Below are positions 1 through 11,556 of a stretch of 64,000 nucleotides of DNA, in pieces. Origin of the DNA: Nocardia paucivorans NBRC 100373 (lineage in GTDB: Bacteria > Actinomycetota > Actinomycetes > Mycobacteriales > Mycobacteriaceae). A program made the position numbers and the translations under genes. The stretch is from contig NZ_BAGE01000018.1 in the NCBI RefSeq assembly GCF_000308675.1, positions 62,001 through 126,000 of the forward strand. Reading direction: 5' to 3'. The notes under the pieces were generated by a model. It was not told where the DNA came from, ran no database searches, and saw only the letters and a program-made list of their open reading frames with translations. Positions within the stretch are counted from its first letter, which is position 1, and each line of letters starts with the position of its first letter.

Positions 1-117
1 GCCAGCGCGCGGGAGGCCTGGATGACCGAGCAGCTGTCCCACCTGGATCAGGAACAGCTCGATGTGCTCGCCCGCGCGGTGGAGATCATGAACGGGATCG
101 TCGCCGAATCCGAATAG
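1..117 (+). CDS. MarR-family regulator, C-terminal fragment (runs off left edge)
   Basis: The reading frame is open from the first base and ends at TAG 115-117, giving 38 residues that finish in IMNGIVAESE. The stretch LSHLDQEQLDVLARAVEIM looks like the last helix of a MarR winged-helix regulator, the dimerisation helix after the wing. The neighbours support this: in M. tuberculosis a MarR gene (Rv0880, recalled) stands directly before the rRNA methyltransferase seen here at 724. No DNA-binding residues lie in the window, so the family call rests on the tail and on context. Confidence 0.6.
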   Translation, partial: ASAREAWMTEQLSHLDQEQLDVLARAVEIMNGIVAESE

Positions 118-128
118 GTGCTCGCGTC

Positions 129-539
129 CTATCGCGCGTGCCGGTATCCGAAAGCCTCGTCGCTGTCCACGATTTCCCGGCCGAGGGGGAACAGGGCCAG
201 CGGAATCAACTTGAGATTCGCCCAGGCGAACGGCAGTCCGATGATCGTGCAGGCCAGCGCGATGCTGGTACTCAGATGACCGAGCGCCAGCCACCAGCCC
301 GCCACCACGAACCAGATGATGTTGCCGATCAGCGAACCCGCGCCCGCGCCCGGCTTCTCCACCGTGGTGCGGCCGAACGGCCACAACACATAGGCCGCAT
401 TGCGCAATGCGGCCACGCCGAAGGGGATGGTGATGATCAGAACGAAGCAGATCAGCGCTGCCAACAGATAGCCCAGCGACATCCAGAATCCCGCGAAGAC
501 CAGCCAGAGGACATTGAGGACGAATTGGATCGGCTTCAC
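129..539 (-). CDS. YccF-family inner membrane protein
   Basis: The 136-residue protein has two similar halves, each with hydrophobic helices. Residues about 5-45 contain FVLNVLWLVFAGFWMSLGYL and residues about 68-110 contain SLIGNIIWFVVAGWWLALGH. After each half comes a conserved loop, ITIPFGVAALRNA or IGLPFAWANLKL, ending in WPFGR or FPLGR. This repeated NxxWxxxxGxWxxLG plus IPFG..PFGR arrangement is the YccF (DUF307) signature. The biochemical role is not established. The gene is alone on the minus strand, converging with the MarR tail. ATG 537-539 is the natural start. Confidence 0.85.
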   Translation of the reverse strand: MKPIQFVLNVLWLVFAGFWMSLGYLLAALICFVLIITIPFGVAALRNAAYVLWPFGRTTVEKPGAGAGSLIGNIIWFVVAGWWLALGHLSTSIALACTIIGLPFAWANLKLIPLALFPLGREIVDSDEAFGYRHAR

Positions 540-723
540 CTCTCCAGCATGCCGGGACGGCGTAGGTTACGCCAGTTTCCGCCGGGGCCACTCGGTGATG
601 GGGTGGCCGAGCCGAGTGACCCGAGCCTCACCTTTCCCGAACCCTTCGGTGTCGATTCGCTCCGTTCGGTCCGAACCCGGGGCGGGCCCCGACTCGAGGG
701 AGCGGGTTGGCAGGATAGCGGCC

Positions 724-1527
724 GTGGCGGTGGTTGTTGATGTGGCCGATATCGCCGATCCGCGCCTGGACGACTTTCGTGATCTGAAAGCGGCGGATCG
801 GCGACCGGACCGTCCCGGCGGTAAGGGGTTGGTGATCGCGGAGGGGGTCGTGGTGGTGCAGCGGATGGTGGATTCGCCGTTCACCCCGCATGCCCTGCTC
901 GGTGTGGAGAAGCGGTGGCGAGAACTGGCCGACGACCTCGCCGGGCTCGATGTGCCCTACTACCGGGCCTCGGCCGAGATGATGGCGGAGGTGGTCGGGT
1001 TCCATCTGAATCGGGGTGTGCTCGCGGTGGCGCGGCGCCCCCCGCAACCCGACCTCGAGCGGTTGCTCGACACGGCGCGGACGGTGGCCGTGCTGGAAGG
1101 TGTCAACGACCACGAGAACCTGGGATCCATCTTCCGTAACGCGGCCGGACTCGGGGTCGACGCCGTGCTCTTCGGCGACCGGTGCGCCGATCCGCTGTAT
1201 CGGCGCGCGGTACGGGTGTCGATGGGGCATGTGCTGCGGGTTCCGTTCGTTCGGATACCGGACTGGCCGCACGGACTGGAGTTGCTGCGTCGCCGGGGTT
1301 TCCAACTCGTCGCGCTCACCCCCGACCCGGGTGCGCACACCTTGGCCACCGCCATGACCGGTGATCGGGTGGCGCTGTTGCTCGGCGCCGAGGGCCCCGG
1401 CCTGACCGAGGAAACCATGGTGGCGGCCGATGTGCGCGCGCGGATTCCCATGTCGCGGGGCACCGATTCGCTCAATGTGGCCACCGCCGCCGCCCTGGCC
1501 TTCTACGAGCGAACCCGGACGGCATGA
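724..1527 (+). CDS. TrmH/SpoU-family RNA 2'-O-methyltransferase
   Basis: From GTG 724 the product is 267 residues. The N-terminal part (about 1-100) is an RNA substrate-binding region, and the rest is a SPOUT trefoil-knot methyltransferase. All three SpoU motifs are present: motif 1 NLGSIFRNA, motif 2 LLLGAEGPGL and motif 3 IPMSRGTDSLNVATAAA, which form the knotted S-adenosylmethionine site. The frame is open further upstream to 514, but that extension overlaps the yccF gene and is rich in R, S and P, so 724 is preferred. The RNA target cannot be read from the sequence. It matches Rv0881 in position and type. The next gene starts inside its stop codon. Confidence 0.88.
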   Translation: MAVVVDVADIADPRLDDFRDLKAADRRPDRPGGKGLVIAEGVVVVQRMVDSPFTPHALLGVEKRWRELADDLAGLDVPYYRASAEMMAEVVGFHLNRGVLAVARRPPQPDLERLLDTARTVAVLEGVNDHENLGSIFRNAAGLGVDAVLFGDRCADPLYRRAVRVSMGHVLRVPFVRIPDWPHGLELLRRRGFQLVALTPDPGAHTLATAMTGDRVALLLGAEGPGLTEETMVAADVRARIPMSRGTDSLNVATAAALAFYERTRTA

Positions 1528-1874
1528 GGACACGTACTCCGGTGCGCGGCGGCCATCCGAGTTACGTTTTCCCGATGAACGTATTGCCGCCCACGGGTCG
1601 TCCCGGATATCCGCCCCCGCCGGATCCGACACCGTGGGCCGCGGGGATAACCGTGACGGTACTGGTGGGGGCCTTGACCGCGGTGGCGGTGTACGCGTTC
1701 GGCGCCGCCCTGGCGCAGGTGCATCCGCTACTGTCACCGCTGGTGAATCTGATCGCGGCCGGTGGTGTCGCACCGACCGCATGGCGATGGCGCGCCGTGC
1801 CGGTGGTTCGTTGGATAGTGGCCGGCGGGGCCGCGGGGGTGTTGCTCGGCTGGGTGGCGCTGGTGTTCGGCTGA
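1524..1874 (+). CDS. DUF2537-type small membrane protein
   Basis: This is a protein of up to 116 residues with a proline-rich N-terminus (PPTGRPGYPPPPDPTPW) and three hydrophobic segments: GITVTVLVGALTAVAVYAFG, a short HPLLSPLVNLIAAGG, and WIVAGGAAGVLLGWVALVFG. The ATG at 1524 overlaps the methyltransferase TGA, which points to translational coupling. A second ATG at 1575 would remove 17 unconserved-looking residues. Its position after the SpoU methyltransferase is that of Rv0882, a DUF2537 protein of unknown role. The family call is by synteny and topology. Confidence 0.65.
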   Translation: MRTRTPVRGGHPSYVFPMNVLPPTGRPGYPPPPDPTPWAAGITVTVLVGALTAVAVYAFGAALAQVHPLLSPLVNLIAAGGVAPTAWRWRAVPVVRWIVAGGAAGVLLGWVALVFG

Positions 1875-1881
1875 ACCGCGG

Positions 1882-2643
1882 TTATTCGTCACCGCCGGTG
1901 GCCGGCACCGTATCGTGTCCGCGCAGCCAGGACAGCAATCCTCGACGGCCGCCGCCCGGGGTGGGGTGATCGTCGGGACCGTTGTGGTCGAGAACCGTGT
2001 CCTCGGACCGCAGGGCGAAACCACAGACCGGGATGTCGGCCGGGGACAATTCCTTCCGGGACTCCTCTCGGGACGTGGTTCGATAGCCGAAACCGAGCCA
2101 TTCGCGATGGGCGGCATCGGCGAAGAGGATGGGGTCGTACGGGAGGGCCAGTGGGTCGGTTATCTCGCCGGGCCGGGGGCGGACCGGATGTTCCCCTGCC
2201 CAGTACGGGCGCTCCCAGACCAGGGGCAGTCCCTTGTTCTCCAGGATGTTCCACCGGGTCGAACTGAAGGCGCGGCGCAGCTCCCCACGTTCCCAGTGCG
2301 CGAACGCTCCCCAACCCCGTGCCGTATCGAAGGCCACCATGTACATGTGCTCGGAGGCGAGCGGGCGCACCAGCAATTCGGGCAGCCCGGTGGGCCGGGC
2401 ACGAATGGCCTGCGCGGAGCACAACAGGGTGAGACCGGGATAGCAGCCGAGGAAGACCTCGTCGATATCCGGGCCCGCGTGATGGTCGAGGGTGCCCCGC
2501 GTGGTCGGTGCGATATCCAGGCCGGGGTGTAGCTGTCGGGCCAGGGCCCATGCCGCGGCCGGGTCGGGATCGGGATGGGCGCGCAGTACGGCGGCCGGAT
2601 CGGGGGTATCGACATACCAGATCGACGAAACTCTGCACAGCAT
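1882..2643 (-). CDS. DUF6928-like cytosolic protein
   Basis: From ATG 2643, preceded by a good GGGAGG ribosome-binding site, the product is 253 residues. It opens with MLCRVSSIWYVDTPDPAAVLR and contains GCYPGLTLLCSAQAI and HMYMVAFDTARGWGAFAHWE. The last 50 residues are polar and probably disordered. No enzyme motif or membrane segment is visible. The layout resembles DUF6928 proteins of nocardioform actinomycetes as I remember them, and the function is unknown. Its promoter region carries a tandem 18-base repeat (2675-2710). Confidence 0.55.
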   Translation of the reverse strand: MLCRVSSIWYVDTPDPAAVLRAHPDPDPAAAWALARQLHPGLDIAPTTRGTLDHHAGPDIDEVFLGCYPGLTLLCSAQAIRARPTGLPELLVRPLASEHMYMVAFDTARGWGAFAHWERGELRRAFSSTRWNILENKGLPLVWERPYWAGEHPVRPRPGEITDPLALPYDPILFADAAHREWLGFGYRTTSREESRKELSPADIPVCGFALRSEDTVLDHNGPDDHPTPGGGRRGLLSWLRGHDTVPATGGDE

Positions 2644-2674
2644 TTCCGGCACCTCCCGACCGCACGCGAAATAG

Positions 2675-2710
2675 GTGGAGCGAACAATGGGTGTGGAGCG
2701 AACAATGGGC
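2675..2710 (-). repeat. Two tandem 18-base repeats upstream of the DUF6928-like gene
   Basis: GTGGAGCGAACAATGGGT (2675-2692) is followed directly by the same 18 bases ending in C (2693-2710). The pair begins 32 bases before the start codon at 2643, where a promoter or operator would lie. It could be a double binding site for a regulator or a simple duplication; the sequence does not decide. Confidence 0.7.
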
Positions 2711-2877
2711 AATACGGAGCGACTCGGCCCGATCACCGCATCGTGCGGGATCGAACCGCGCCGGTGACGCAGGAAGGAATTTATCCGCAGGCGCGAGCGG
2801 AGGGAACCATCACCTCGGTCAACGCGCCGAAAAAGTGGACGGTGGTACCGATTCGAGTGCGGAATCGGTAGGTCGGG

Positions 2878-3951
2878 TCAGCGGCCGGGGCCGCGTACTC
2901 CCAGCAATACGTCCTCCCACGAGGGCATCGGCGCCTTGCCGCGTTTACCGCGGGACGCGGGCTTGGTCTTGTTCGCCGGTTTCGCGGGTTGTTCGGGAGC
3001 CGTGGCCGATTCGTCCTCGGGCCCGGCGGTCTGCGGTTCGGCGGACTCGGCGGACTTGGCCGACCTACCGCCCGACGCGGCGGCGCTTTCCGTCGGGCGG
3101 CCGCTCGACTCCGCGCGGGTGTCGGTCGACGCGGTGGGGTTCGATGTCACGGCGGCGCCGCCACCGGTCGCGGGAACGGTGCTCCCGCCCGCGGCCACGG
3201 CGCGCTGCTCGTAGTAGCCCCCGACCGCGGGGTACTGCTCGGCGGCCCGGCTCACCGGGGCGCTGCGCGGCGCCGGCGCGACCTCGCGTCGGACCTCGAC
3301 GGCCGGAGCGGGCTCGGGCGGTGTCTCGGGTTCGGACGGTAGTATCGTCGCGAGTCCGCGCAGGGCGCGACCGAAATCGGGATCGATCAGATCCGCGGCC
3401 GGATCATCGAGCGGGGAGACCGTACCGCCGTGCGCATCCGGCTGATAACGCCAGTGCGCGGCGATTTCGGAATGGCCGTTTCGCCATTGCAATTGGGCGA
3501 CCCAGAATCCTTTTTCGTCTTTCCAGGCGTCCCATTCGGCGTTTTCCAATGTGTGGCCGCGGGCGGTGAACGCGGCGGTCACCACATCGAGAAGGATTTC
3601 GGCAGCGGGGCCGTCGGACCGGATCGGATGTGCCTTCTGGGCCAGTTCGGCGGCGCGGGCCCGTTCCAGCAGAACGGGGTAGGCGAAACGTTCGACCCGA
3701 TTGGCCGGCAGACCCGATTCCGCGGTGACCTGCTCCACGGAGGCGCCGGCACGAATTCGGGCCTGGATATCGCGAGGACGCATGGTGGCTTCCGTTTCGA
3801 TTTCGATCTGGCCGAATCGGGCAAGGTCACCACGGGCCGCGGCCCGTAGTTTGTCGTCGGCGGGAAGCCGGAATTTCTGGCCGTTTTCGGTGTCGACGCA
3901 CACGATATGGGCGGAGTCGGGCGTCACCCCGATCACTCGAAGTTCACGCAC
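2878..3951 (-). CDS. sepH: SepH, septation protein
   Basis: GTG 3951 is chosen because a strong GAGGAGGT site lies 4 bases upstream; the product is 357 residues. The N-terminal half (1-190) is the DUF3071 domain, with MRELRVIGV, RPRDIQARIRAGASVEQV (a helix-turn-helix-like segment) and PVLLERARAAELA. The middle (about 210-325) is a P/A/E/S-rich disordered linker. The extreme C-terminus, MPSWEDVLLGVRG, is the conserved tail I recall for Rv0883c. In Streptomyces and Mycobacterium SepH binds FtsZ and stimulates its assembly during division. It lies downstream of serC but is separated from it by a strong hairpin. Confidence 0.93.
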   Translation of the reverse strand: MRELRVIGVTPDSAHIVCVDTENGQKFRLPADDKLRAAARGDLARFGQIEIETEATMRPRDIQARIRAGASVEQVTAESGLPANRVERFAYPVLLERARAAELAQKAHPIRSDGPAAEILLDVVTAAFTARGHTLENAEWDAWKDEKGFWVAQLQWRNGHSEIAAHWRYQPDAHGGTVSPLDDPAADLIDPDFGRALRGLATILPSEPETPPEPAPAVEVRREVAPAPRSAPVSRAAEQYPAVGGYYEQRAVAAGGSTVPATGGGAAVTSNPTASTDTRAESSGRPTESAAASGGRSAKSAESAEPQTAGPEDESATAPEQPAKPANKTKPASRGKRGKAPMPSWEDVLLGVRGPGR

Positions 3952-4111
3952 CGTTACCTCCTCATCGCGCTTCTCGCGACACCGCCCACGTTCTGGAACA
4001 GTAGTGCACTTCTGGGATTCGTGTGGCAAGACACGCGGCATCGAAATCTACCCCGCGGCAGCACCACACCGCTAACCTGCTCTATCCCTTTGCGTACCAA
4101 GTTGTTTGCGA

Positions 4112-4159
4112 ACAGGCAATGGGCCGCCGCGCCGGAAAGCGCGGCGGCCCATTGCCTGT
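4112..4159 (-). terminator. 20-bp perfect hairpin between serC and sepH
   Basis: The arms 4112-4131 and 4140-4159 are exact reverse complements over 20 bases around an 8-base loop CCGGAAAG. The hairpin begins 77 bases beyond the serC stop codon in the direction of transcription. No U-tract follows on the minus strand, as is common for actinobacterial terminators. It also lies in the leader of sepH, about 160 bases before its start. Confidence 0.8.
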
Positions 4160-4235
4160 CGTCGAAACCGCTGCTCGGAGGGTGTCCGTCCCGGTTCGGT
4201 TCGGAGCGGATCCGCCGAGCGGTCGGCGGAATCGA

Positions 4236-5408
<1,173 letters not shown>

Positions 5409-5423
5409 CTAACGTCCGGCGGT

Positions 5424-6068
5424 ATGAGCATTCTCTCGGCAAACCGTGGTCGGTGGGTTCGTGCTCTGTTGCCGCGGTGGCTGCGACCACAGGTGGAAGC
5501 TGTTCGCGGTGATGAGCAGCGAGAGTTGTCGGTACGTGGCATCACCGCTTCGGCAACCGTTCTCGACGTGCGGCCGCGCGGTCGGGGACCGGACTGTGTT
5601 TTCCGGGTGCGGGTTCGGGTTCCGGGGCGGCGGCCGTACGAGGCCCGGCTTCGGCAGCAGGTCCGCACGGCCGATCTGGAGCGGATGCGCCCCGGGGAGG
5701 TGATCCGCTGTCGGGTGGACCCGGATGATCCCGATCGGGTGATGCTGTACCCGCCCGGTACCGCGGCCGCCGACCGAACGGATATCGCGAAGATCCTGAT
5801 GGACGGTCGCCGCGCCGAGGCCACCGTGCTGGCGGCCACACCCGTCGCGGCCGATTACTCCGGGGGTGGCGATCCGCTGTTGCGGCTGGACCTGGAACTG
5901 CGGACCTGGGACGAGCCGAAACCCTGGCGGGTACGGCTGGTGCAGTCGGTGCCGCTGGCCGCGATCGACCTGGTCGATCTGGGCGCCCACCTGAAGGTCG
6001 CGTTCTTCGCGGTCGATCACGGTGAATCGGTCGCCGTCGACTGGGCGGCCACACTACGGGAGCGCTGA
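5424..6068 (+). CDS. Hypothetical protein with a duplicated beta-rich domain
   Basis: The 214-residue product starts at ATG 5424, divergent from serC. It is basic near the N-terminus and has no membrane segment or signal peptide. Two segments share a pattern of strand, acidic loop and strand. The first is about residues 37-115 (ITASATVLDV, then FRVRVRVP, then RPGEVIRCRVDPDDPDRVML). The second is about residues 130-210 (RRAEATVLAATPV, then LRLDLELRT, then LGAHLKVAFFAVDHGESVAVDW). I infer an internal duplication of a small beta-barrel, similar in look to DUF3592-type modules. I do not recognise the gene and no function is proposed. Confidence 0.7.
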   Translation: MSILSANRGRWVRALLPRWLRPQVEAVRGDEQRELSVRGITASATVLDVRPRGRGPDCVFRVRVRVPGRRPYEARLRQQVRTADLERMRPGEVIRCRVDPDDPDRVMLYPPGTAAADRTDIAKILMDGRRAEATVLAATPVAADYSGGGDPLLRLDLELRTWDEPKPWRVRLVQSVPLAAIDLVDLGAHLKVAFFAVDHGESVAVDWAATLRER

Positions 6069-6146
6069 CCGAGTGACACCCCGGCCACCGGGCCCGCTGG
6101 AGAAAGCTGCCCCTCGGCCGTGTCCGGGTTGTCGCCGGGGCACGGC

Positions 6147-7295
6147 CTATCGGGCGCGCACCACCGACTCCCAGCCCGGCACGTCCTCCGGGCGACGCGG
6201 ACCCGGGCCGGTGTAGACGGCGGCCGGACGCACCAGCTTGCCCAAGCGCTTCTGCTCCAGAATGTGCGCGCACCAGCCGGCGGTGCGGCCGCAGGTGAAC
6301 ATGGCGGGCATCATATGAGCGGGGACCTCGGCGAAGTCCAGGATGACGGCGGCCCAGAACTCGACATTGGTTTCGATGGCCCGGTCGGGGCGGCGTTCCC
6401 GCAATTCGGCCAGCGCGGCCTGTTCCAGTTCGGCGGCCACCTCGTAGCGCGGGGCGTTCAGACGGCGCGCGGTCTCGCGCAGCACCCGGGCCCGGGGGTC
6501 CTCGGCCCGGTACACCCGGTGGCCGAAGCCCATCAGCTTTTCCTTGCGGTCCAGAATGCCCTTGACCAGCGCGCGGGCCTTGCCGGTCCGTTCGACCTCT
6601 TCGATCATCGGCAGCACCCGCGCGGGGGCGCCGCCGTGCAGCGGGCCGGACATGGCGCCGATGGCGCCGGAGAGCGCGGCGGCCACATCGGCCCCGGTGG
6701 ACGCGATCACCCGGGCGGTGAAGGTGGAGGCGTTCATCCCGTGCTCGGCGGCCGAGACCCAGTAGGCGTCGATGGCCTCGGTGTGTCGGGGGTCGGGATC
6801 ACCTTTCCAACGGGTCATGAACCGTTCGGTGACCGTGGTGCACTCGTCGATCTTCTTTTGGGGGACCGCCGGTTGGTAGATACCACGCGCGGACTGCGCG
6901 ACATAGGACAGCGCCATCACCGAGGCGCGGGCCAGATTCTCCCGCGCGGTCGCGTCGTCGATATCCAACAACGGCCGATAGCCCCAGATGGGAGCGAGCA
7001 TGGCCAGCCCGGCCTGGACGTCGACCCGGACGTCACCGGTGTGCACCGGCAGGGGGAAGGGTTCCGCCGGTGGCAACCCGTGGCCGAACTCGCCGTCGAC
7101 CAGCAGAGCCCAGGCGTCGCCGAAGGTCACCCGATTGAGGACCAGGTCCTCGATATCGACGCCGCGATAGCGCAGTGCGCCGCCGTCCTTGTCGGGTTCT
7201 GCGATATCGGTGGTGAACGCCACCACGCCCTCGAGGCCGCTGACGAAGTCCGAGGGCAGGGCGGTGGAGCCGGAAACCGCGGAGCTTGTGGTCAT
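6147..7295 (-). CDS. citA: Citrate synthase 2 (CitA type) with Glu in place of the catalytic Asp
   Basis: From ATG 7295 (ribosome site AAGGAGAG) the product is 382 residues, a short type I/II-like citrate synthase fold. Catalytic histidines are visible in [13 protein letters not shown] and [10 protein letters not shown]. The third catalytic residue, usually Asp in NVDFYSG, is Glu312 here (NVEFWAA). This agrees with M. tuberculosis CitA (Rv0889c) as I recall it, so it is probably a family feature and not damage. The expected reaction is oxaloacetate plus acetyl-CoA to citrate, though an acyl-CoA other than acetyl is possible. It is divergent from pdxH. Confidence 0.87.
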   Translation of the reverse strand: MTTSSAVSGSTALPSDFVSGLEGVVAFTTDIAEPDKDGGALRYRGVDIEDLVLNRVTFGDAWALLVDGEFGHGLPPAEPFPLPVHTGDVRVDVQAGLAMLAPIWGYRPLLDIDDATARENLARASVMALSYVAQSARGIYQPAVPQKKIDECTTVTERFMTRWKGDPDPRHTEAIDAYWVSAAEHGMNASTFTARVIASTGADVAAALSGAIGAMSGPLHGGAPARVLPMIEEVERTGKARALVKGILDRKEKLMGFGHRVYRAEDPRARVLRETARRLNAPRYEVAAELEQAALAELRERRPDRAIETNVEFWAAVILDFAEVPAHMMPAMFTCGRTAGWCAHILEQKRLGKLVRPAAVYTGPGPRRPEDVPGWESVVRAR

Positions 7296-7356
7296 GGCAG
7301 GACTCTCCTTTCCCTGTGACTCTACCGCTTGGCTACCGGGTAGTAACGTCTGGCCC

Positions 7357-8085
7357 ATGCGTGAGCTGGACAATTCCCGCCCGGATCTGGCCGTGATGCG
7401 GGCCGAGTACGGAGCCACCCACCTGGGAATGGGCGATCCATCCGCCGGCTGCGGCATACACGACGCCGAACTCGACGAGAGCTGGGTGGCCGGGGGATGG
7501 GAACCACTGCTGCGGCACTGGATCGAACAGGCCACCGCGGCCGGTGTCGTCGAACCCAACGCCATGGTGCTCGGCACCGTCGCCGCTTCTGGGGAGCCGA
7601 ATGCGGTTCCGCGTCCGGTGACGCGCACCGTGCTGTGCAAGGGGCTCTCCCCGGAGGGGATCGTCTTCTACACCAACTACGACTCGGCCAAGGGAGCCCA
7701 ACTGGCGGCGGTGCCGTATGCGTCGGCCACCTTCCTGTGGCCGCAACTGGCCCGGCAGGCACATGTTCGCGGTCGGGTCGAGCGGGTCTCCGCCGAGACC
7801 ACCGCCCGTTACTGGCGGACCCGACCACGCGAGTCCCAGTTGGGTGCCTGGGCCTCTCATCAGTCCCGACCGATCGACTCCCGGGCCGATCTCGATCGGG
7901 CGTTGGCCGAGGCGCTCGTCCGATTCGGTGATGTGGACGAGATCCCGGTGCCACCGCATTGGGGCGGTTATCTGATCCGGCCCGACGAGGTGGAGTTCTG
8001 GCAAGGACGGCAGGGCCGGCTGCACAACCGTATCCAGGTGCTCATCGATGACACGGGAATGACGGTGCGCCGGTTGCAGCCCTAG
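7357..8085 (+). CDS. pdxH: Pyridoxine/pyridoxamine 5'-phosphate oxidase
   Basis: This FMN enzyme makes pyridoxal 5'-phosphate from the pyridoxine or pyridoxamine phosphates. The 242-residue protein has the family landmarks in order: [21 protein letters not shown] (FMN-barrel strand), [49 protein letters not shown], and the C-terminal [15 protein letters not shown], which binds the phosphate substrate. The last residues are RRLQP, like the RL.P end of other PdxH proteins. ATG 7357 gives the standard length. It stands between two citrate synthase genes and supplies the cofactor of enzymes such as the nearby SerC. Confidence 0.93.
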   Translation: MRELDNSRPDLAVMRAEYGATHLGMGDPSAGCGIHDAELDESWVAGGWEPLLRHWIEQATAAGVVEPNAMVLGTVAASGEPNAVPRPVTRTVLCKGLSPEGIVFYTNYDSAKGAQLAAVPYASATFLWPQLARQAHVRGRVERVSAETTARYWRTRPRESQLGAWASHQSRPIDSRADLDRALAEALVRFGDVDEIPVPPHWGGYLIRPDEVEFWQGRQGRLHNRIQVLIDDTGMTVRRLQP

Positions 8086-8479
8086 ACCCCGGCCCATACG
8101 GGGCATGCGCTGTTGCTGTGCACATTTGGCCTGGTCGGACGCTGCAAGGTGGGATATCGGTGATATTCGGCACGGTTATTCCCGGTGAAATCGGGGTATT
8201 CGCCGCCGGTGCGGAGTAAGGAGACGGCGCGAGGGACGCTTCGTCGGGTCGCGGAACGGTCCGTGCGGCCGCCGCGTGCCGGCGAGTCGGCCGGTCACCG
8301 TGATCTTTTCGAATTCCCGGGCAGGGTGTCCTCACTGCGTTTTTCGCGACCTCGTGAAAACTACTCATGGGTACCCCTCCTCGTCGGGGCCGGTGAAGCA
8401 GCGACTAGCGTCTCCGATAACGCACCGTGTGCCGACCGCACGCGATGCCGACGGTCATACGCCTGAGAGGGATCCTTCC
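8086..8479 (+). other. 394-base intergenic region before gltA
   Basis: No convincing protein or RNA gene is seen. The stretch must hold the promoter of the citrate synthase gene; a ribosome-binding site (GAGAGGG) precedes GTG 8480. I could not assign promoter hexamers with confidence. Confidence 0.5.
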
Positions 8480-9778
<1,299 letters not shown>

Positions 9779-9805
9779 GCGATACCTCGAAAGGGAAATC
9801 TGCCC

Positions 9806-10165
9806 ATGAGCAAACCGGAAATCGAATTCCAGGCCGGCCCACCGCCCACCGAATTGGTCATCAAGGACCTCGTCGTCGGTGAAGGCCCGGAAGCCGTGCC
9901 CGGTGGCACGGTCGAAGTGCATTACGTCGGTGTGGAATTCGATACCGGTAAGGAGTTCGACTCTTCCTGGAACCGTGGGGAGTCCATCACCTTCCCGCTG
10001 CGTGGGCTGATCCAGGGCTGGCAGGAGGGCATTCCGGGGATGAAGGTCGGCGGCCGACGGCAGCTGACCATTCCTCCGGAGCTCGCCTACGGTCCGGCGG
10101 GCGGAGGGCATCAGCTCTCCGGTAAGACCCTGGTCTTCGTGATCGACCTGCTCGGCGTCCGCTAG
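9806..10165 (+). CDS. FKBP-type peptidyl-prolyl cis-trans isomerase
   Basis: This is a 119-residue single-domain FKBP with no signal peptide, so it is cytosolic. The active-site set is complete: VEVHYVGVEFDTGKEFDSSW, then GLIQGWQEGIPGMKVGGRR, then IPPELAYGPAG, and the closing LVFVIDLLGV. It catalyses proline isomerisation during folding. It lies 27 bases after gltA and its stop overlaps by 4 bases the end of the convergent histidine kinase gene. Confidence 0.94.
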   Translation: MSKPEIEFQAGPPPTELVIKDLVVGEGPEAVPGGTVEVHYVGVEFDTGKEFDSSWNRGESITFPLRGLIQGWQEGIPGMKVGGRRQLTIPPELAYGPAGGGHQLSGKTLVFVIDLLGVR

Positions 10166-11556
10166 GGGCGGTCCGGGAGAACCAGGACCAATCGGACCCC
10201 ACCGAGGGTGCCGTCGTCGAAGTAGGCGCGGCCTCCGTGCAATTGGGCCTGTTGTGCCACCAGTGCCAGGCCCAGCCCGGAGCCGCTCTTACCGGCGCGG
10301 CTGCCGCGGAAGAACCGCTCGAAGACCGCTTGGCGTTCTTCGAGCGGAATACCGTGTCCGTTGTCGTCCACGGAGATGACGATCGTGCCCTCGTCGGTGC
10401 GATGCGCGGAGATCAGCGCCTCGGTGGCCCCGCCGTGTTTCACGGAGTTGGCCAGGGCGTTGTCCACCGCCAGCCGTAGGCCCGCGGGTAGGCCGCGGGT
10501 CACCAACTCGGCGTCGGTATCGACGCGGACGGTCAGGCCCGGGAAATGTCGCATGGCGTCCTGGGCGGCCAGATCGCACAGTTCCACCACATCGGTGTCC
10601 ACATGATCGCGTTCCCGGGTGAGATTGCCCGCGGCCAGTCGCTCCAGCGCGGTCAGGGTGGTCTCCAGACGTTCCTGACTACGCTGTAGATCGTCGAGAA
10701 TCTCGGCTCGCTGTTGCTCGTTCAGATCCAGGGTGCGCAGCACCTCCAGGTCGGTGCGCATGGCGGTGAGCGGAGTGCGTAGCTCATGCGCCGAGGCGGC
10801 GGCGAAATCGCGGGCGGTTTCCAACGCGGCCGCGGTTTCGGTGCGGGCCTGTTCCACCCGCCGCAGCATGTCGTTCACCGCCTGGGCCAACTGCTCGGCC
10901 TCCAGTACCCCTGAGCCGTCCACCGGTTCGAGCGGGCTGTTCGGGTCGTCGTAGCCGGTGCCGGCCCCCACCTGGCGGGTCAGGTCGACGATCGGCCGCA
11001 CCGCCCGTCCGCCGAACAACCACCCCAGTCCCGCCGAGGCCGCGATGGCCAGTCCGGCCCCGCCCAGCACCCATCGCTGCTGTCGGTGGGTTGCCTCGGT
11101 GGCCTCGGCGGATGGTATCCCCAGCGATACCGTCCGGCCCGGCGGTTGATTCTCCGAGGTGGTCAGCACCCGATACGGGATACCGTCGACGGTGACCGTC
11201 TTCGAGCCGGTGGGCAGCGCGGGCAGTTGGGTCGCAGTACTCGCCACCGCCGCACCATTGTCCCGAACCGTGAGCGCCATATCCCTGTTCGGCCCGACCA
11301 GATTCACCACACCGACCGCGATAACCGGGTCGATCAATACCAGCCGGGATGCGGTGAGCAGCTGCTGATCGGTTTGTTGCAGATTGTTGCGTTCGATGGC
11401 CTCCGCCACGAACGCGCTCAACAGGGTGACGATCAGCACCGCACCGGCCGCCGCCGCGCCGGCCACCCGGGTACGCAGCGAATACGATCGTCGCCCCCGG
11501 TCGGATTCGGTCGGTGAGTGGGTGCCGAGAAGCGCCGACGGGCGGGACGTGTTCAC
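10162..11556 (-). CDS. prrB: Sensor histidine kinase PrrB
   Basis: The GTG at 11556 overlaps the prrA stop (GTGA), giving 464 residues. TM1 ([23 protein letters not shown], about 27-55) and TM2 (about 160-185) flank an extracytoplasmic sensor domain, and a HAMP region follows. The dimerisation helix carries the phosphoryl-accepting His257 in [12 protein letters not shown]. The ATPase domain has the N box [13 protein letters not shown]1 [16 protein letters not shown] and G2 GSGLGLALV. All catalytic boxes are intact. It is the partner of the adjacent response regulator, the Rv0902c/Rv0903c pair in M. tuberculosis, which is needed early in macrophage infection. The signal sensed is unknown. Confidence 0.92.
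   Translation of the reverse strand: MNTSRPSALLGTHSPTESDRGRRSYSLRTRVAGAAAAGAVLIVTLLSAFVAEAIERNNLQQTDQQLLTASRLVLIDPVIAVGVVNLVGPNRDMALTVRDNGAAVASTATQLPALPTGSKTVTVDGIPYRVLTTSENQPPGRTVSLGIPSAEATEATHRQQRWVLGGAGLAIAASAGLGWLFGGRAVRPIVDLTRQVGAGTGYDDPNSPLEPVDGSGVLEAEQLAQAVNDMLRRVEQARTETAAALETARDFAAASAHELRTPLTAMRTDLEVLRTLDLNEQQRAEILDDLQRSQERLETTLTALERLAAGNLTRERDHVDTDVVELCDLAAQDAMRHFPGLTVRVDTDAELVTRGLPAGLRLAVDNALANSVKHGGATEALISAHRTDEGTIVISVDDNGHGIPLEERQAVFERFFRGSRAGKSGSGLGLALVAQQAQLHGGRAYFDDGTLGGVRLVLVLPDRP

Noticed and set aside
514..723. Upstream extension of the TrmH gene to 514
   Set aside because: It would overlap yccF and adds low-complexity residues; GTG 724 gives the family length.
2878..3951. 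Long open frames on the plus strand across sepH and elsewhere (for example 2508-3569)
   Set aside because: High GC makes long shadow frames; their products are rich in R, P and G and lack domain patterns, while the minus-strand SepH is clear.
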